In this document: piece by piece, positions 35,450 through 44,974 of the stretch
How positions within the stretch are numbered: the first letter of the stretch is position 1
How the letters are laid out: each line of letters opens with the position of its first letter
DNA from: Gaiellasilicea sp963789355
GTDB taxonomy: Bacteria; Actinomycetota; Thermoleophilia; Gaiellales; Gaiellaceae
Direction: 5' to 3'
DNA length: 64,000 bases
NCBI GenBank assembly: GCA_963789355.1
Contig: CAWBKK010000009.1
Span: forward strand, 1-64,000
Made by a program: the position numbers and the translations under genes
The notes under the pieces: model-generated
The model's input: only the letters and a program-made list of their open reading frames with translations
Told to the model about the DNA's origin: nothing
The model's database searches: none

Positions 35450-38400
35450 TCAGTCGTCCAGGCGGTGGTGCTGCTGCAGCCACGACGCCAACTCGTCGAG
35501 CAGGCGATCGACCTCTGCCTCGCGGCCAGCTCGGGTTGCGCGATCCAGAACGTCAGGGGTCAACGTCGCCCGGATGGCCTCGACGGCAGCCTGATCCCGC
35601 TCGCGCTCGGCCCGCGTGAGCGCAACGACGCCTGACTCGTCAGCCAACGTCTCGGCGGCGGCGAAGAGCCGGGCCGCTCGCTCGGGGTCTCCGAAGGCGA
35701 GCGTCACGAACGCTCCGACGCGCAGCACTGCTGCGTCGTAGTACGGATCGTGCACCTCCCCTCGATCGTCCAGCGCGCGGGCCAGCGTCGCCGCCGCAGC
35801 GGCTTTCCTGCCCAGGAGCAGCTCCAGCTCTGCGGAGACGGTGCGAAGCCCACCGACCTCCTGGGCGGGCATCTGGGCCGCCTCCGACCGGAGCAGGGCT
35901 TCGTGCACGAGCTCGTAGGCGAATTCGTACTGGCCGGCGGCCTCCTCGATGGCGATCAGCGCCGAGAGCGCGTGCGCGATGCCGGCAGGTGCGCCGGCCT
36001 CCCGACGGATGGCCACAGCCTCTTCGGCGAGCTCACGCGCCTCTTCCTCCTCGCCGACCTCGAGCAGGATGTGGGCGAGATCGGTGATCAGTGCCGGCAC
36101 CCAGCGGCCGATCGGCCAGTCGTGGACGCATGCCTCCGGATCTGCGCGAGCGATCGCCAGCGCCGCCCGCTTGGGCTCGATCGCTCCGGCCGCGTCGCCG
36201 ATGCTGCGGAGCACCTCCCCCGCGCCGAGCAGGCCGGCGAACCGATCGGAAGCGTCTGCGGGTGCCTCGAGGCCGAGCCAGGAGCTCGTCGCCGTGGCCG
36301 CTTCCCGTCCGAGGCCGATCATCAGCCAGTGGAACCAGAGCCCGTACAGATACCGAGCTGCGATCGCTGCATCTCGGCCGGCGAGCGAGGTTGCGAGCCC
36401 GAGTCGCAGATTTGGGAGCTCGGTTGCGACGATCCTCATGGCGACGTTGTCGTACCGACGGAGCGCAATCGCGTGGCCTGTCGCAAGATCCGCGTAGTAG
36501 CGCGCGTGTCGTTGCTTCAGCTCGCCAGCCTCGGCGCTGCCGGCCAGGAGCTCTGCGGCGAACTCGCGGATCGTCTCCAACATCCAGTACCGCGGGCCCG
36601 AGTCGCTGTCGCGGCGACGCAAGAGGCTCTTGTCGAGAAGTGACTGCAACAACTCGATCTCGCCGCAGCAAACGACTTCGATCGCTTCGTAGTCGGATCC
36701 TCCAACGAAGACCGACAGTCGTCGGAAGAGCGTTTGCTCTGCCTCGTCGAGCAGGTCGTGACTCCACTCGATCGTGGCGCGCAGCGTCCGTTGCCGCGGG
36801 TCTGCGTCGCGGCCGCCCTTGAGGAGGTCGAGCCGGCTCCCGATTCGCTCGAGCAGCTGCTCGGGAGTGAAGAGCAGCGTCCGCGCCGCCGCGAGCTCGA
36901 GCGCGAGCGGAAGGTCGTCGAGTTGCTCGCATAGCGTGTCGAGCGTGGGCGAGGGGTCGACCCGACTCCCGAGTGCGGCCGCCCGGGAGGCGAAGAGCGC
37001 GACCGCGTCAGGACGGGTGAGCGAGGGGACGGAGTAGACGTGCTCTCCTTGCAACTGGAGCCGCTCGCGGCTGGTGACGAGCAGCGTTGGTCCTTCGATC
37101 TCCCGAAGCTTGGCCACGTCTGAGGCGAGCCCGGGGAGCAGATGCTCGGCGTTGTCGAGCACTAGCAGCATCCGTCTTCCGGCGAGCGAGCTTGCGAGGG
37201 TCTCCTCGAGTGCCCGCTCGCCATCCTGCTGCGGGCCGACCGCTTGCGCGACTGTCGCCAGTGCGAGCGTCGGGTCGCCGAGCGCGGCGAGAGGGATCCA
37301 GGTCATTCCGTCGGGGAACGCCTCGGCGGCCTCGGCCGCAGCCTGCAGCGCGAGCCGGGTCTTGCCGGTGCCGCCGGGACCGGTCAGGGTCAGCAGCCGC
37401 ACGTCGACCTGCCGGATCTTGTCGGCCACGGCGGCAAGGTCGTCCTCCCGTCCGATGAACGGGGTCGCGGGCACGGGCAAGTCCGCACGGAAAAGGCTCT
37501 TGAGCGGCTCGAATTCGCGCTCACCCAGCTGGTACACGCGCTCCGGCGCCGCCAGATCCTTGAACCGGTGCTCTCCCAGGTCGCGCAGCTCAGCCCCGTC
37601 GGCGAGCGCGGCCGTCGAGGCCGAGACGAGCACCTGCCCCCCATGCCCGGCGGCAGCGATGCGGGCGGCGCGGTGGACGTCGACGCCGACGTAGCCCTCC
37701 TCCGCGAGCAGCGGCGTGCCGGTGTGCACCCCCATCCGCACGGGGATCGCCAGCCGCTCCTGGGCCTGCGCCGCTGCGGCCAGCGCGCGCGGTGCGGTCG
37801 GGAACGCGACGAAGAAGGCGTCTCCCTGCGTGTCCACCTCCACGCCGTCGTGCTCGCGAAATACGTCGCGGAGCAGCCGCCGGTGCTCCGCGAGCGCCTC
37901 GGCGTACGCCTCCTCGCCGAGCGCGTGCAACAGGCCGGTCGACCCCTCGATGTCCGTGAAGAGGAAGGTCACCGTTCCCTCGGGGAGCCGCCGTCGCGTC
38001 GGCGCAGCGGCGGTGAGAGCTTCGTCCTGTCGCAGGATCTGCCGTTCGAGCGTCTGGAGCTCGGGACCCGGCTCGAGGCCGAGCTCCTCGTCGAGGCGGA
38101 CGCGCAGCTGCCGGTAGACCTCGAGAGCCTCGCTCTGGCGGCCAGAGCGGTAGAGCGCGAGGATCAGGAGCGCGTGCGGGCGCTCGCGGAGCGGCTGGGA
38201 GTGGCAGAGCTCCTCCAACTCCCCGACCAGCCGCGCGTGGTGGCCGAGCTCGAGCTCCAGCTCCAGCCGCTCCTCGTCGGCAGCGAGTCGCTCTTCGTGG
38301 AGCCGCTCGATGTGCGGTGCCGGCGAAGGGCTCGTAGGCGAAGTCTGCCAGCGCCGGGCCTCGCCAGAGCGAAAGTGCCTCACGCAGGCCGGCGAGAGCG

Positions 38401-38762
38401 CCCTCGCTGTCGCCCGCCTCGCGGCGCGCCCGCGCGTCGGACGCGGCCGCTCGGAAGCGACCGACATCGACCTCCCCGGCGACTGTGTAGCCCGGCGATC
38501 GTGTCAGGAGCGCGTCCGGACCCAGCGCCTTCCGCAGCCGCGAGACGAACACCTGCACCGTGTGCGCGGCCCCTCGCGGCGGCGCTTCCCCCCAGAGCTC
38601 GTCGATCAGCCTGTCGGTCGAGACCACCTCGCCTGCCCGCACCAGCAGCAGGGCGAGCAGGGCGCGCTGCTTCGGCGCGCCGAGGGCGACCGCCTCACCG
38701 TCGCGGCGCGCCTCGAGCGGGCCGAGGATCCGAAACTCCAGCGCCGCATCACCCTCAGTCAC
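35450..38762 (-). CDS. BTAD/SARP-class III cyclase-NB-ARC-TPR fusion regulator, one frameshift
   Basis: The GTG at 38762 opens an OmpR/PhoB-type winged helix (FRILGPLEARRDGEAVALGA, TVQVFVSRLRKALGPDALL) and a BTAD domain. Near 38321 one extra base after AYEPFAG shifts the frame. PHIERLHEERLAADEERLEL then continues the BTAD, followed by a cyclase domain (GTVTFLFTDIEGSTGLLHAL, VDTQGDAFFVAF, DVHRAAR), NB-ARC (TGPGGTGKT, MLLVLDNAEHLL) and TPR repeats to 35450. The restored protein has about 1103 residues. It unites a SARP-like transcription factor with a nucleotide-cyclase-like module in one chain. It is divergent from the repeat-containing secreted peptide at 38898. Confidence 0.8.
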
Positions 38763-38782
38763 CGTCCGCCGACGCTAGCGCG

Positions 38783-38811
38783 GCTCACCGCGGAAGACAA
38801 CGGCGGTGAGC
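38783..38811. promoter_or_regulatory. Inverted repeat between BTAD-cyclase regulator and secreted peptide
   Basis: GCTCACCGC (38783-38791) and GCGGTGAGC (38803-38811) are perfect 9-base inverted repeats with an 11-base spacer, 21 bases upstream of the regulator's GTG. A further GGTGAGCGG half-site lies at about 38827-38835. Part of it (TCACCGCGGAAGACA) loosely resembles the TGTCACC-TC-GGTGACA element but with one extra base. It may be the operator of the BTAD regulator. Confidence 0.45.
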
Positions 38812-38897
38812 GGATGGAGATCGGCTGGTGAGCGGCGCGACCGAAGCTGCCCTCACATCGGCACGCACAGGGCGGGCCGCAGGAACGGGAGGGCAGC

Positions 38898-39095
38898 ATG
38901 TTCACGAAGATCCGGCTCATCCTCATTGCCGCAGCGATCGGCATCGTTCTGGCAAGCCCGGGCGTCGCCTCGGCGGCGACCACGCCGGACGCCAAGCGCT
39001 TCCACGGGATCGGACTGGATGCAAAGCGCTTCCACGGCGTCGCACCCGGCGGCTACAAGGGCTGGCGCAGCACACCTCTGGGCCGCAACTGGTAG
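38898..39095 (+). CDS. Secreted 65-residue peptide with tandem DAKRFHG repeats
   Basis: A signal peptide (MFTKIRLILIAAAIGIVLAS, cleavage likely after VASA at 26) releases a basic mature peptide of about 39 residues. It contains two adjacent ten-residue repeats, DAKRFHGIGL (31-40) and DAKRFHGVAP (41-50), encoded by a 30-base tandem repeat at 38988-39047, then GGYKGWRSTPLGRNW. There is no cysteine. The leader CGCACAGGGCGGGCCGCAG resembles that of the 23128 gene. Size, secretion and internal repeats recall peptide-signal precursors, but no known family is recognised. A terminator follows. Confidence 0.65.
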   Translation: MFTKIRLILIAAAIGIVLASPGVASAATTPDAKRFHGIGLDAKRFHGVAPGGYKGWRSTPLGRNW

Positions 39096-39123
39096 CGGCC
39101 GCCATCCAAACGCAACGGTACGG

Positions 39124-39139
39124 GCCGCCTCCGGGCGGC
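39124..39139 (+). terminator. Terminator after the repeat peptide gene
   Basis: GCCGCC-TCCG-GGCGGC forms a 6-base stem with a stable TCCG loop, followed by TCGTCGTTCGTTCT. It is 29 bases after the stop at 39095. The same 16 bases form the core of the terminator at 23417-23432. Confidence 0.7.
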
Positions 39140-39151
39140 TCGTCGTTCGTT

Positions 39152-39295
39152 CTAGTGGCCGCGGCGGCGGTGGCGCGCTGCGCGCGAGAGCTCGCCCAGT
39201 GCGATCACGGCGATGAAGATCAGGCCGACGACGAGCATCCCGGTGATCACGTTCCTGCCCTCTTCGGCGGCGTTGGCGACGAGCCAGGCGGTCAT
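39152..39295 (-). CDS. Single-pass membrane microprotein (47 aa)
   Basis: The reverse strand encodes MTAWLVANAAEEGRNVITGM, then one membrane segment (about 18-36) and a basic tail ending in RRRGH. The ATG is at 39295 and the stop TAG at 39154-39152. It begins 10 bases after the stop of the preceding gene, on the same strand as hemB and hemL, so it probably ends the heme operon. The negative-outside, positive-inside charge pattern is what a real small membrane protein shows. Function unknown. Confidence 0.5.
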   Translation of the reverse strand: MTAWLVANAAEEGRNVITGMLVVGLIFIAVIALGELSRAARHRRRGH

Positions 39296-39304
39296 GACGC
39301 GAGC

Positions 39305-39740
39305 TTAACCAACCCGGTCGGCATGCGCGACCAGAGACCGCTCGACCGCGTCGGGGTCAGGGTTGCCGCCGAGCCGGCGAACGCAGCCGATCCAGGCGTC
39401 GCCGTCTCCCGCCTGCCCGTCGGCACGCAGGGCGGCACAGGTCGCGATCAACTCCGCCAGCCCCGCGACCGCGTCGAGGTCGCCGGTGGCGGCGATCCGG
39501 ACGAGGCCGTGCGCGTAGAGGTAGTCGCCGAGCAGGAGCGCGACGTCCGCGTCGGGCGGCGCGAAGAGGCGCGGCCTGCCGTAGTGGAGCAGGTACCCCT
39601 CGTAGATCGTCTCGACGCCGAGCGCGAACCGCTCCGGCACGAGCTCGCCGAAGACGCGCAGGCGCTCGGGGTCGTCGCGCAGGGCGTCGCCCCAGAGCGG
39701 GCTCTCGGCCGCGGCTTCGGTCGCGATCGTCGCGAAGACG

Positions 39741-39763
<23 letters not shown>
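39305..39763 (-). CDS. Conserved hypothetical protein downstream of hemL
   Basis: The soluble, mostly helical product runs from about VFATIATEAAAESPLWGDAL through GYLLHYGRPRLFAPPDADVA and LLLGDYLYAHGLVRIAATGD to RLGGNPDPDAVERSLVAHAD. The only usable start in frame near hemL's end is TTG at 39763, which gives 152 residues and a 23-base overlap with hemL; the longer upstream frame is an antisense-like shadow inside hemL. GDYLYAHGL faintly recalls all-helical isoprenoid enzymes, but no Asp-rich motif exists, so no function is assigned. It is coupled to heme synthesis by position. Confidence 0.55.
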
Positions 39764-40993
<1,230 letters not shown>

Positions 40994-41003
<10 letters not shown>

Positions 41004-41941
41004 TGGGCCAGATCCTTCGTCCAGTAGGAGAAGACGAGGTCCGCGCCCGCGCGCTTGATCGCGGTCAGCGACTCGAGCGCGGCCTGGCGCTCGTCGACGT
41101 GGCCCGCGGCCGCGGCCGCTTTCACCATCGCGTACTCACCCGAGACGTTGTACGCGGCGACGGGGCAGTCGAAGCGCTCGCGGACTGCGCGAATCACGTC
41201 GAGGTACGGCAATGCCGGCTTCACCATCAGGACGTCGGCACCCTCGGCGAGGTCGAGCTCGCACTCGCGGAGCGCCTCGCGCACGTTCGCAGGATCCATC
41301 TGATAGCCGCGCCGGTCGCCGAAGGACGGCGTTGACCCGGCGACGTCGCGGAAGGGGCCGTAGAAGGCAGAGGCGTACTTGGCGGCGTAGGCGACGATCG
41401 GCGTCTCGGGGAGCACCTCTCGGATCGCGCCGACACGGCCGTCCATCATGTCGCTCGGCGCGACAGCGTCCGCACCGGCCTCGACGTGGCTGACCGCCGT
41501 CCGCGCCAGCAGCTCGAGCGTCTCGTCGTTGACGATCTCGCCGTCGCGCACGACGCCGCAATGGCCGTGCGACGTGTACTCGCAGAGACAGACGTCCGTG
41601 ATCAGCACGAGCTCCGGCAGTTCGGCCCGCAGCGCCCCCAGCGCCCGCTGGACGATCCCGTCCGCCTCCCAGGCACCCGACCCTTCGTCGTCCTTCTCGT
41701 CCGGGACGCCGAAGAGGAGCAACGCCTTGACGCCGCTACTCGAGAGCGCGCGCGCCTCGTCGACGAGATCCTCGACCGAGTAGCGGCTCATCCCGGGCAG
41801 CTCCTCGTTCCGCAGCGTCGAAGAGCCGGCGAAGACGGGCATCACGAAGTCGTCGAGATCGAGCCGCGTCTCGCGCACGAGTCCCCTGAGGGCACCGGTT
41901 CGGCGCAGCCGCCGCAGGCGTGTCGCAGGGAATGCGCTCAC
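40994..41941 (-). CDS. hemB: Delta-aminolevulinic acid dehydratase (porphobilinogen synthase)
   Basis: 315 residues from a GTG start. The Schiff-base lysines are K188 in AYAAKYASAFYGPFRDV and K241 in LMVKPALPYLDVI. The cysteines C118, C120 and C128 in TDVCLCEYTSHGHCGV mark a zinc-dependent enzyme. It condenses two aminolevulinates to porphobilinogen and is the first gene of the hemB-hemL operon, directly upstream of its substrate-producing partner. Confidence 0.95.
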
Positions 41942-42004
41942 GCCGACACTGTACGCAGGCCGCGGCGCCTGGGGGGTCGCCGCCGCCTGTTGGGTCCGAG
42001 CGCG

Positions 42005-42082
42005 CTAGGCGCCCGCGATTCGCACCTGAAGCGATGCGAACGGGGAGTTACGGAGCTTCCGCTTGAGCTCTGCCGCAGTCAT
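42005..42082 (-). other. 25-codon mini-ORF
   Basis: The reverse strand has ATG at 42082 with an AAAGGCGG-like site upstream, encoding MTAAELKRKLRNSPFASLQV and five more residues before TAG. The start resembles the opening of small conserved proteins of the M-x-x-E-L-x-x-x-L-R-x-x-P-F type, so it may be a truncated remnant. The rest of 41942-42199 shows no gene. Confidence 0.2.
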
Positions 42083-42199
42083 TCTCGTTCCGCCTTTCGG
42101 CCGCAGGAACCAGTCCGGCGCAGCATGGTCGATCCGAGCCTCGTGTCATCACCCCTCCGAGGCATCCGCCGCCGGGGTCGTCCAGCAGCAGGGTCGGCT

Positions 42200-43030
42200 A
42201 TGGTGCCGCGCATGGCTTCGGCCCGAAACCGCCATGCGGAGCCGCTGCGTGTCCCGAGGGTGAGACAGCGCCGGGAGATCGAGCGGCTGCGCGCACGCCG
42301 CCGCCGGCCCGAGCGACACGCGGCTCGCTTTCTCCTGACCGCGCTCCTTTCGGCGGTTTTGCTCCTGACCCTGCTTCTGACCGCATTCGGGACCTGGAGC
42401 GCGGAGCCGATCGCGACCAAGCCGCTCGCGACGCCGGCTGTGCTCCCCGGCGGCGAGCCGCTGCGCCAGATCGTCGCGACCGCGGGAGCGCTGCACCTGC
42501 AGCTCCCCGTCTCCCAGAGCGCCGTCACGGCGATCGGCTACCACCACGGCGGCGACGGCTCGCTGATGCTCGATCCGATCGGGCGGCAGGGGAACGCGGG
42601 ACTCTTCGCCCGGCTCTGGCACAAGCTCGCCGGCTCGAACGAGACGAGTCTCGTCTGGTACCAGCTGCGCGGCGACCGCGGCCCGGGCACGTCGGTGCTC
42701 TCGGTGGGGGCGGCCCCGGGCACCGATGTCTACTCCCCCGTGGACGGGACCGTCGTCGGGATCACCGACTACGTGCTCTCGAACCGGACGCACGGGGCGC
42801 GGATCGACATCCGGCCGCTGGATACGCCCTCCGTCGTCGTCTCGGTGACGCACCTGCGCGCCGACCCCGCGCTCACCGTCGGCTCGAGCGTCCAGAAGGC
42901 GCGCACGAAGGTGGGCATGATCGTCGACCTCACGACCGTCGAGCGCCAGGCGCTCGCCCGGTACACGCAGGACAAGGGCAACAACGTCTCGCTGTCGGTG
43001 CGCCCGGCCGCGCTCTTGTCGGTTCGCTGA
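42200..43030 (+). CDS. Membrane-anchored M23-like (degenerate) peptidase domain protein
   Basis: 276 residues from the ATG at 42200 (or 42212); the frame is open far upstream but only antisense to hemB. A very basic N-terminus (RRRRPERHAARF) leads into one membrane helix (LLTALLSAVLLLTLLLTAF). The outer domain contains GTDVYSPVDGTVVGITDYVL and SVVVSVTHLRADPALTVGSS, which resemble the lysostaphin-type M23 beta-fold. The HxxxD and HxH zinc ligands are not complete, so it may bind rather than cut peptidoglycan. Its stop overlaps the YmdB start. Confidence 0.6.
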   Translation: MVPRMASARNRHAEPLRVPRVRQRREIERLRARRRRPERHAARFLLTALLSAVLLLTLLLTAFGTWSAEPIATKPLATPAVLPGGEPLRQIVATAGALHLQLPVSQSAVTAIGYHHGGDGSLMLDPIGRQGNAGLFARLWHKLAGSNETSLVWYQLRGDRGPGTSVLSVGAAPGTDVYSPVDGTVVGITDYVLSNRTHGARIDIRPLDTPSVVVSVTHLRADPALTVGSSVQKARTKVGMIVDLTTVERQALARYTQDKGNNVSLSVRPAALLSVR

Positions 43031-43806
43031 AGATCCTTTTCGTCGGGGATGTCGTCGGCGCGCCCGGGAGGCGAGCCGTGGAGGAGCGCCTACCGCAGCT
43101 GAAGGAGGAGCTCGGCGCCTCGTTCTGCATCGTCAACGGCGAGAACGCAGCCGACGGGGTCGGGATCACGCCGAAGCTCGCCGCACGAATCCTGGCCGCC
43201 GGCGCCGACGTGATCACGCTCGGCAACCACACGTGGCGGCGCGCCGAGATCGCGCCCTACCTGAAGACGTCGGAGCAGGTGATCCGCCCCGCCAACTTCT
43301 CGCCGCTGACGCCGGGTCGGGGGCTCGCCGTCCGGGAGGCCGCGGACGGAACCCCGGTCGCCGTGATCAACCTGCTCGGCTCGCTCTTTCTCTCCCCCGC
43401 CGTCTCGATGTTCGAGCTCGTCGACGGCCTCGTCGAGCAGGCGCGCGAGCGGGCGCAGGTGATCGTGGTCGACGTCCACGCCGAGGCGACGAGCGAGAAG
43501 GTCGCGCTCGCGCACTGGCTCGACGGCAAGGTGACCGCGGTGATCGGCACCCACACCCACGTCCAGACCTCGGACGCGCGGGTGCAGCGCGGCGGCACCG
43601 CCGCGCTCACCGACGTCGGCATGACCGGTCCGCACGACTCCGTGATCGGCGTCAAGGCCAACCTCGCGATCCACCGGATGCGGACCGGGATGCCGGTCCG
43701 CTTCGAGGTCGCGGAGGGCGGCGTCCGGATCGAGGGCGCCGTGATCGAGTGCGACGAGTCCGGCCGCGCTACGGCGCTGGAGGCGATTCGCGTCTCGTTT
43801 CCCTGA
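43027..43806 (+). CDS. ymdB: YmdB-family metallophosphoesterase with a probable CTG start
   Basis: The product KILFVGDVVGAPGRRAVEER carries the first metal motif (GDVVG) and must begin at about 43027. The only start-like codon there is CTG, overlapping the upstream stop as CTGA. The first canonical start, GTG at 43078, would delete that motif. Later motifs are VNGENAADGVGITPKLA, ITLGNHTWRRAEI, VVDVHAEATSEK and VIGTHTHVQTSDARV, all of the YmdB/TIGR00282 phosphodiesterase family (2',3'-cyclic nucleotide and related substrates). The full-length product of 259 residues matches the family. Its 3' end overlaps the next gene tail-to-tail by 38 bases. Confidence 0.85.
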   Translation: MKILFVGDVVGAPGRRAVEERLPQLKEELGASFCIVNGENAADGVGITPKLAARILAAGADVITLGNHTWRRAEIAPYLKTSEQVIRPANFSPLTPGRGLAVREAADGTPVAVINLLGSLFLSPAVSMFELVDGLVEQARERAQVIVVDVHAEATSEKVALAHWLDGKVTAVIGTHTHVQTSDARVQRGGTAALTDVGMTGPHDSVIGVKANLAIHRMRTGMPVRFEVAEGGVRIEGAVIECDESGRATALEAIRVSFP

Positions 43807-44974
43807 CCAGGATCACGAGGACGGCGACGAGGGCGAGGTCGCGGAAGAGGACGAGCGTCGACGGGACCGGGTCGAACGCGAGGGCGAGCTCCCAGTAGCG
43901 CGAGGGAAACCAGAGCTGCGTCAGGAGGAGACCGGCAGCGAGCAGAACGGACGCGCGGAGGCCGCGGACGGAGGCGACCAGCGGGACGACGGGTGCGAGC
44001 CAGATCAGAAACTGCGGCGAGAGCACCTTCCCGAGGGCGACGAAGGCCACGAGCGCGGCAGCGCTCCAGCGAACGAGCTCCTCGGCCGAGGACGGTCGCC
44101 GCAGCCAGATCCAGACGAGGGCGCCGACCTGGACGAGGCTGAGCAGGATCGCCGCGACGGCGGTGCCCGTCGCGTGCAGGTTCTGGGAGCCGTGGCCGGA
44201 GCGCATCTCGACGTCGAGACCGACGAGGTGATGCGCGGCGAGGTAGAGCGCCGAGCCGAGGCTCTCGATCTGGAGCGGCCGCGAGAGCTGGCGCCCGATG
44301 CTGTGCGCGACGCCGTCGGGCGCGACGACGAGGAAGGGGAGGAAGGCAAGCACCACCACGCCCGCCGAGACCGCGAGGCAGACGAGCGCCTCCCGCCGGC
44401 CCCGGCGGCGCCAGACGTAGCCGAGCGCCACCGGCACGAGCACGGCCGGATAGAGCTTCACCGCCACCGCAGCGCCGAGGAGGCCGAAGCCGAGCCGGTC
44501 GCGGCGATGGACGAGGGCGGCGAGCGCCGCGAGCACGAGCGCCGCGGGATAGAGGTCGAAGCGCGTCAGCACGACCGAACCGAGCAGCAGCGGAAACGCG
44601 GCCACGAGCGCCAGCGCCGCGACCGTCCGCTCTCGCGAGGCGCCCAGCCCGCGCAGGATCAGGGCGGCCAGGAGGACGGCCGCGACACCGAACGCCGCCA
44701 TCAGCCACTCGAAGGCGTTCCGGAATCCCGGCTCGTCCTCGCTCAGCAGCGCCGGCACGACGAACGCGGGCAGCGCGCCCGGCGGGTACTCCGGCCTGAT
44801 GTCCCGGTAGGGGACGGCCCCGTCCTCGATCGCGGTCCCGTAGGAGGCGTAGACGGGGATGTCCACGATCTCGCCGTCGTCGTACCAGGCCGTGTGCAGC
44901 GCGGCCCAGGAGAGAAGGAAGAGCGCAGCCGCGGCAACCGCCGCGAGTTCAGTGAACCTGCGCGGCGCGATCAC
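43769..44974 (-). CDS. GT87-like membrane mannosyltransferase (DUF2029)
   Basis: 401 residues with about nine to ten membrane helices. After the first helix comes the acidic outer loop DDGEIVDIPVYASYGTAIED with YRDIRPEYPPGALP. LTRFDLYPAALV, AVKLYPAVLVPVALGYVWR and KVLSPQFLIWLAPVVPLV are hallmarks of GT-C enzymes that use polyprenyl-phosphate mannose (GT87). It probably adds mannose to a cell-envelope glycolipid or lipoglycan. It overlaps the next upstream gene by 26 bases, and so forms an operon with the 44949 and GtrA genes. Confidence 0.78.
   Translation of the reverse strand: MIAPRRFTELAAVAAAALFLLSWAALHTAWYDDGEIVDIPVYASYGTAIEDGAVPYRDIRPEYPPGALPAFVVPALLSEDEPGFRNAFEWLMAAFGVAAVLLAALILRGLGASRERTVAALALVAAFPLLLGSVVLTRFDLYPAALVLAALAALVHRRDRLGFGLLGAAVAVKLYPAVLVPVALGYVWRRRGRREALVCLAVSAGVVVLAFLPFLVVAPDGVAHSIGRQLSRPLQIESLGSALYLAAHHLVGLDVEMRSGHGSQNLHATGTAVAAILLSLVQVGALVWIWLRRPSSAEELVRWSAAALVAFVALGKVLSPQFLIWLAPVVPLVASVRGLRASVLLAAGLLLTQLWFPSRYWELALAFDPVPSTLVLFRDLALVAVLVILVRETRRESPPAP

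Noticed and set aside
38988..39047. CRISPR-like repeat
   Set aside because: Only two adjacent 30-base units without spacers, inside a coding frame.
15946..39095. Genomic island carried by a transposon or phage
   Set aside because: No transposase, integrase, terminal repeats or attachment sites were seen; duplication within the lineage explains the paralogues.
41942..42199. tRNA or riboswitch in the gap between hemB and the M23-like gene
   Set aside because: No cloverleaf, anticodon arm or conserved riboswitch core could be recognised.
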